Shown here: one piece after another, positions 4,380-6,461 of the stretch
Layout: each line of letters starts with the position of its first letter
How positions within the stretch are numbered: the first letter of the stretch is position 1
Source of the DNA: Oscillospiraceae bacterium
GTDB taxonomy: Bacteria > Bacillota > Clostridia > Oscillospirales > Oscillospiraceae
Reading direction: 5' to 3'
DNA: 6,461 nucleotides
NCBI GenBank assembly: GCA_017538775.1
Contig: JAFYIF010000230.1
Span: 1 to 6,461, forward strand
The notes under the pieces: model-generated
What the model saw: only the letters and a program-made list of their open reading frames with translations
Database searches by the model: none
Told to the model about the DNA's origin: nothing
Made by a program: the position numbers and the translations under genes

Positions 4380-6461
4380 AACTTTTTCCTCCTCCTTTGT
4401 TTCCTCCGACGCGCCGGGGTCCGGCGGCGTCGCTTTTTGTTTGCCGCGCCAGCGGAACAGATTGAGCCGGAGCGCGTTGCTCACGACACAGAAGCTGGAA
4501 AGGCTCATGGCCGCCGCCCCGAACATGGGGTCCAGGGTCAGGCCCAGGGGGATCAGCGCCCCCGCCGCGATGGGGATGCCGATGAGGTTGTAGATGAAGG
4601 CCCAGAAGAGGTTCTGGCGGATGTTCCGCAGCGTGGCCCGGCTCAGGCGGAGGGCCAGGACCAGTTCCTCCAGGGAGCTTTTCATCAGCACCACGTCCGC
4701 CGCGTCGATGGCCACGTCCGTCCCGGCCCCGATGGCGACGCCCAGGTCGGCCCGGGTCAGGGCCGGGGCGTCGTTGATGCCGTCGCCCACCATGCAGACC
4801 CGGCCCTCCTGCGCCAGGGCGCGGATGGCCTCCTCCTTCCCCTCCGGCCGCAGGCCGGAGCGGACGCGCTCCACCCCCGCGCTGCGAGCGATGGCCTCCG
4901 CCGTCCGGGCGTTGTCCCCGGTCAGCATCACCACCTGCAGACCCATGGCCCGCAGCGCGGCGATGGCCGCCGGGGCCTCCGGACGCAGGGTGTCCGCCAC
5001 GGCGATCAGGCCCAGCAGGGTCCCGTCCCGGACGAAGAACAGGGGCGTCTTCCCCTGGGCGGCCAGGACCGCGCTCTGTTCCAGGGTCTCCGGCGGGATG
5101 GGGGCGGCCGACCCGGCGAAGTCCGCGCTGCCCGCCAGCAGCGTGTGGCCCTCCCATTTGGCTGTGACGCCGAATCCGGCAAGAGCCTGAAAGTCCGTGA
5201 CCGCCGCGGCTTCCAGCCCCCGTTCCTCCCCCAGAGCCACCACCGCCCGGGCCAGGGGGTGTTCGCTGGGGCGCTCCACGGCCAGGGCGGCCCGCAGCAG
5301 CTCGTCCTCGCCGACGCCGGGGGCGCTCAGCAGCTCCGTCACCCGGGGGCGGCCCTCCGTGACGGTGCCGGTCTTGTCCAGGGCGACGATCTGCACGCGC
5401 CCGGCGGCCTCCAGACTGGCGGCGGTCTTGAACAGAACGCCGTTGCGCGCCCCAACGCCGGAGCCCACCATGATCGCCACCGGCGTGGCCAGACCCAGGG
5501 CGCAGGGGCAGGAGATCACCAGCACCGAGATCCCCCGGGCCAGCGCCCAGCCGGGCGCTCTGCCCAGCAGCAGCCAAATGACAAAGGTGAGCGCGGCCAG
5601 GCCCAGGACTACCGGGACAAAGACGCCGGAGACCCGGTCGGCCAGCTTGGCGATGGGGGCCTTGCTGGCCGCCGCGTCGCTGACCATGCGGATGATCTGG
5701 CTCAGGGTGGTGTCCTCCCCCACCCGCGTGGCGGTGCAGCGGAGAAAGCCGGAGCGGTTGACGGTCCCGGCGGAGACGGCGTCCCCGGGAGATTTGTCCA
5801 TCGGGATGCTCTCCCCGGTCAGGGCAGACTCGTCCACCGCGCCGCCCCCGTCCAGCACCTGCCCGTCCACCGGTACGCTGTCGCCGGGGCGGAGGACGAA
5901 GACCTCCCCGACCCGCAGCTGCTCCAGCGGGACGCGCAGCTCCTGCCCGTCCCGCAGCACCGTGGCGGTCTTCGGGGCCAGGCGCATCAGGCTTTTCAGC
6001 GCGTCGGTGGTCCTGCCCTTGCTGCGGGCCTCCAGGGTCTTGCCCACGGTGATCAGGCTCAGGATCATCGCGGCGGACTCAAAATAGAGCTGGCCCATGG
6101 CCCCCTGCATGGCGTCCGCGTCCCCCCGCCGCTGGGCCTCGGTCATCACGAAGAGCATGGCCACGCTCCCGCCGAAGCTGGCGGAGGCCCCCAGGGCCAC
6201 CAGGGAGTCCATGTTGGGCGCACGGTGCGCCAGCGCCCGGAAGCCGCTTTGGAAAAAGCGCCGGTTGACCACCAGCACGGCGGCGGACAGCAGCAGTTCC
6301 GCCAGGCCGACGCCCACATGGTTGCCCGCCAGAAAAGCGGGCAGGGGCCAGCCCCACATCATGTGGCCCATGGATATATACATCAGCGGCAGCAGCAGGC
6401 ACAGCGAGGCGATCAGCCGACGCCTGAGCGCCGGCGTCTCGCGATCCGCCAACGCGTCCTC
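4170..6461 (-). CDS. copA: Copper-exporting P1B-type ATPase, N-terminus cut by window edge
   Basis: Cu(+)-translocating P-type ATPase that pumps cytoplasmic copper out across the membrane. Residues are counted from a TTG at 6452, but the frame stays open to the right edge (E-D-A-L before it), so this is not the true start; an upstream part, possibly including an N-terminal HMA domain, is probably missing. Eight membrane segments are visible at about 11-30, 46-63, 82-104, 121-137, 275-297, 302-330, 612-634 and 638-657. Key motifs are TGES (212-215, actuator), CPC (315-317, metal path), DKTGT with phosphorylated D359, HP (398-399, nucleotide domain), TGDN (511-514) and GDGINDAP (556-563). Y621-N622 and MSLSS (649-653) are the residues that mark Cu(+) specificity (P1B-1). 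After a charged linker (about 670-691) comes a C-terminal HMA domain with GMMCPHC, C703 and C706. The linker contains an in-frame ribosome binding site and ATG. A terminator follows 12 nt after the stop. The promoter and any CsoR/CueR-type regulator lie outside the window. Confidence 0.95.
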   Translation of the reverse strand, partial: EDALADRETPALRRRLIASLCLLLPLMYISMGHMMWGWPLPAFLAGNHVGVGLAELLLSAAVLVVNRRFFQSGFRALAHRAPNMDSLVALGASASFGGSVAMLFVMTEAQRRGDADAMQGAMGQLYFESAAMILSLITVGKTLEARSKGRTTDALKSLMRLAPKTATVLRDGQELRVPLEQLRVGEVFVLRPGDSVPVDGQVLDGGGAVDESALTGESIPMDKSPGDAVSAGTVNRSGFLRCTATRVGEDTTLSQIIRMVSDAAASKAPIAKLADRVSGVFVPVVLGLAALTFVIWLLLGRAPGWALARGISVLVISCPCALGLATPVAIMVGSGVGARNGVLFKTAASLEAAGRVQIVALDKTGTVTEGRPRVTELLSAPGVGEDELLRAALAVERPSEHPLARAVVALGEERGLEAAAVTDFQALAGFGVTAKWEGHTLLAGSADFAGSAAPIPPETLEQSAVLAAQGKTPLFFVRDGTLLGLIAVADTLRPEAPAAIAALRAMGLQVVMLTGDNARTAEAIARSAGVERVRSGLRPEGKEEAIRALAQEGRVCMVGDGINDAPALTRADLGVAIGAGTDVAIDAADVVLMKSSLEELVLALRLSRATLRNIRQNLFWAFIYNLIGIPIAAGALIPLGLTLDPMFGAAAMSLSSFCVVSNALRLNLFRWRGKQKATPPDPGASEETKEEEKVMSTKLSIVGMMCPHCEAHVTAALKAVPGVEVLSVSHVKSCAEITRGPEVTDAAIEKAVSDAGYDLTKIE
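4388..4398 (-). promoter_or_regulatory. Internal ribosome binding site within copA
   Basis: The minus strand reads AAAGGAGGAGG at 4398-4388, including AAAGGAGG, an 8-base perfect complement to the 3' end of 16S rRNA. The second AGGAGG lies 8 nt before the in-frame ATG at 4379. The codons here (GAA ACA AAG GAG GAG GAA AAA GTT) include several with A or T in the third position, unlike the strongly G/C-ending codons of the rest of copA, as expected if the bases are kept for initiation. The sequence is direct observation; use by ribosomes is inferred. Confidence 0.6.

Noticed and set aside
4189..5577. A 462-codon minus-strand frame within copA in another phase
   Set aside because: Gly/Arg/Pro-rich out-of-frame translation of copA; the CopA frame carries every expected P-type ATPase motif without interruption.
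6450..6452. TTG at 6452 as the start of CopA
   Set aside because: The frame continues upstream to the window edge and no ribosome binding site is visible, so the gene is treated as 5'-incomplete.
1..6461. Mobile element, CRISPR array, tRNA/rRNA or defence system
   Set aside because: No transposase, integrase, repeat-spacer pattern, terminal inverted repeats, cloverleaf or defence-associated domain was seen; the genes are intact and close together.

Overview
The window is a GC-rich (by eye roughly two-thirds G+C) bacterial chromosomal segment in which every supported gene lies on the minus strand. Strong AGGAGG-type ribosome binding sites, the order lepB-rbgA-rnhB-yraN, and the protein types (single-TM signal peptidase I, RbgA GTPase, clostridial-style CopA with a fused C-terminal metal-binding domain) point to a high-GC Firmicute. 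An Oscillospiraceae/Ruminococcaceae-type gut Clostridium is the best guess. The species cannot be fixed from the sequence alone.

Layout in transcription order, from the right edge to the left. (1) 6461-4170: copper-exporting P1B-type ATPase CopA, cut at its N-terminus by the window edge, with a C-terminal HMA domain that also has its own strong ribosome binding site and ATG. (2) 4158-4112: a clear intrinsic terminator for copA. (3) 4091-4062: a sigma-A promoter with a perfect TATAAT, which starts a new transcription unit. (4) 4018-1571: lepB, rbgA (ylqF), rnhB and yraN, tightly packed with gaps of 3, 17 and 1 nt. (5) 1526-57: thrC, threonine synthase, after a 44-nt gap that holds its own RBS and a possible weak promoter. 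(6) 47-1: a GC-rich hairpin just after the thrC stop, then what looks like one half of a second terminator cut by the left edge.

Functionally there are three blocks: copper export, a housekeeping block (protein export, 50S ribosome assembly, ribonucleotide removal from DNA, and a conserved nuclease-like protein of unknown role), and the last step of threonine synthesis. No mobile element, CRISPR array, tRNA, rRNA or defence system is visible. The only stretch without a gene longer than 100 bases is 4019-4169, and it is explained by the terminator and promoter. The most interesting signal is the RBS-plus-ATG inside copA, which suggests that one gene yields both the pump and a free CopZ-like copper chaperone. 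No wholly new system is evident.
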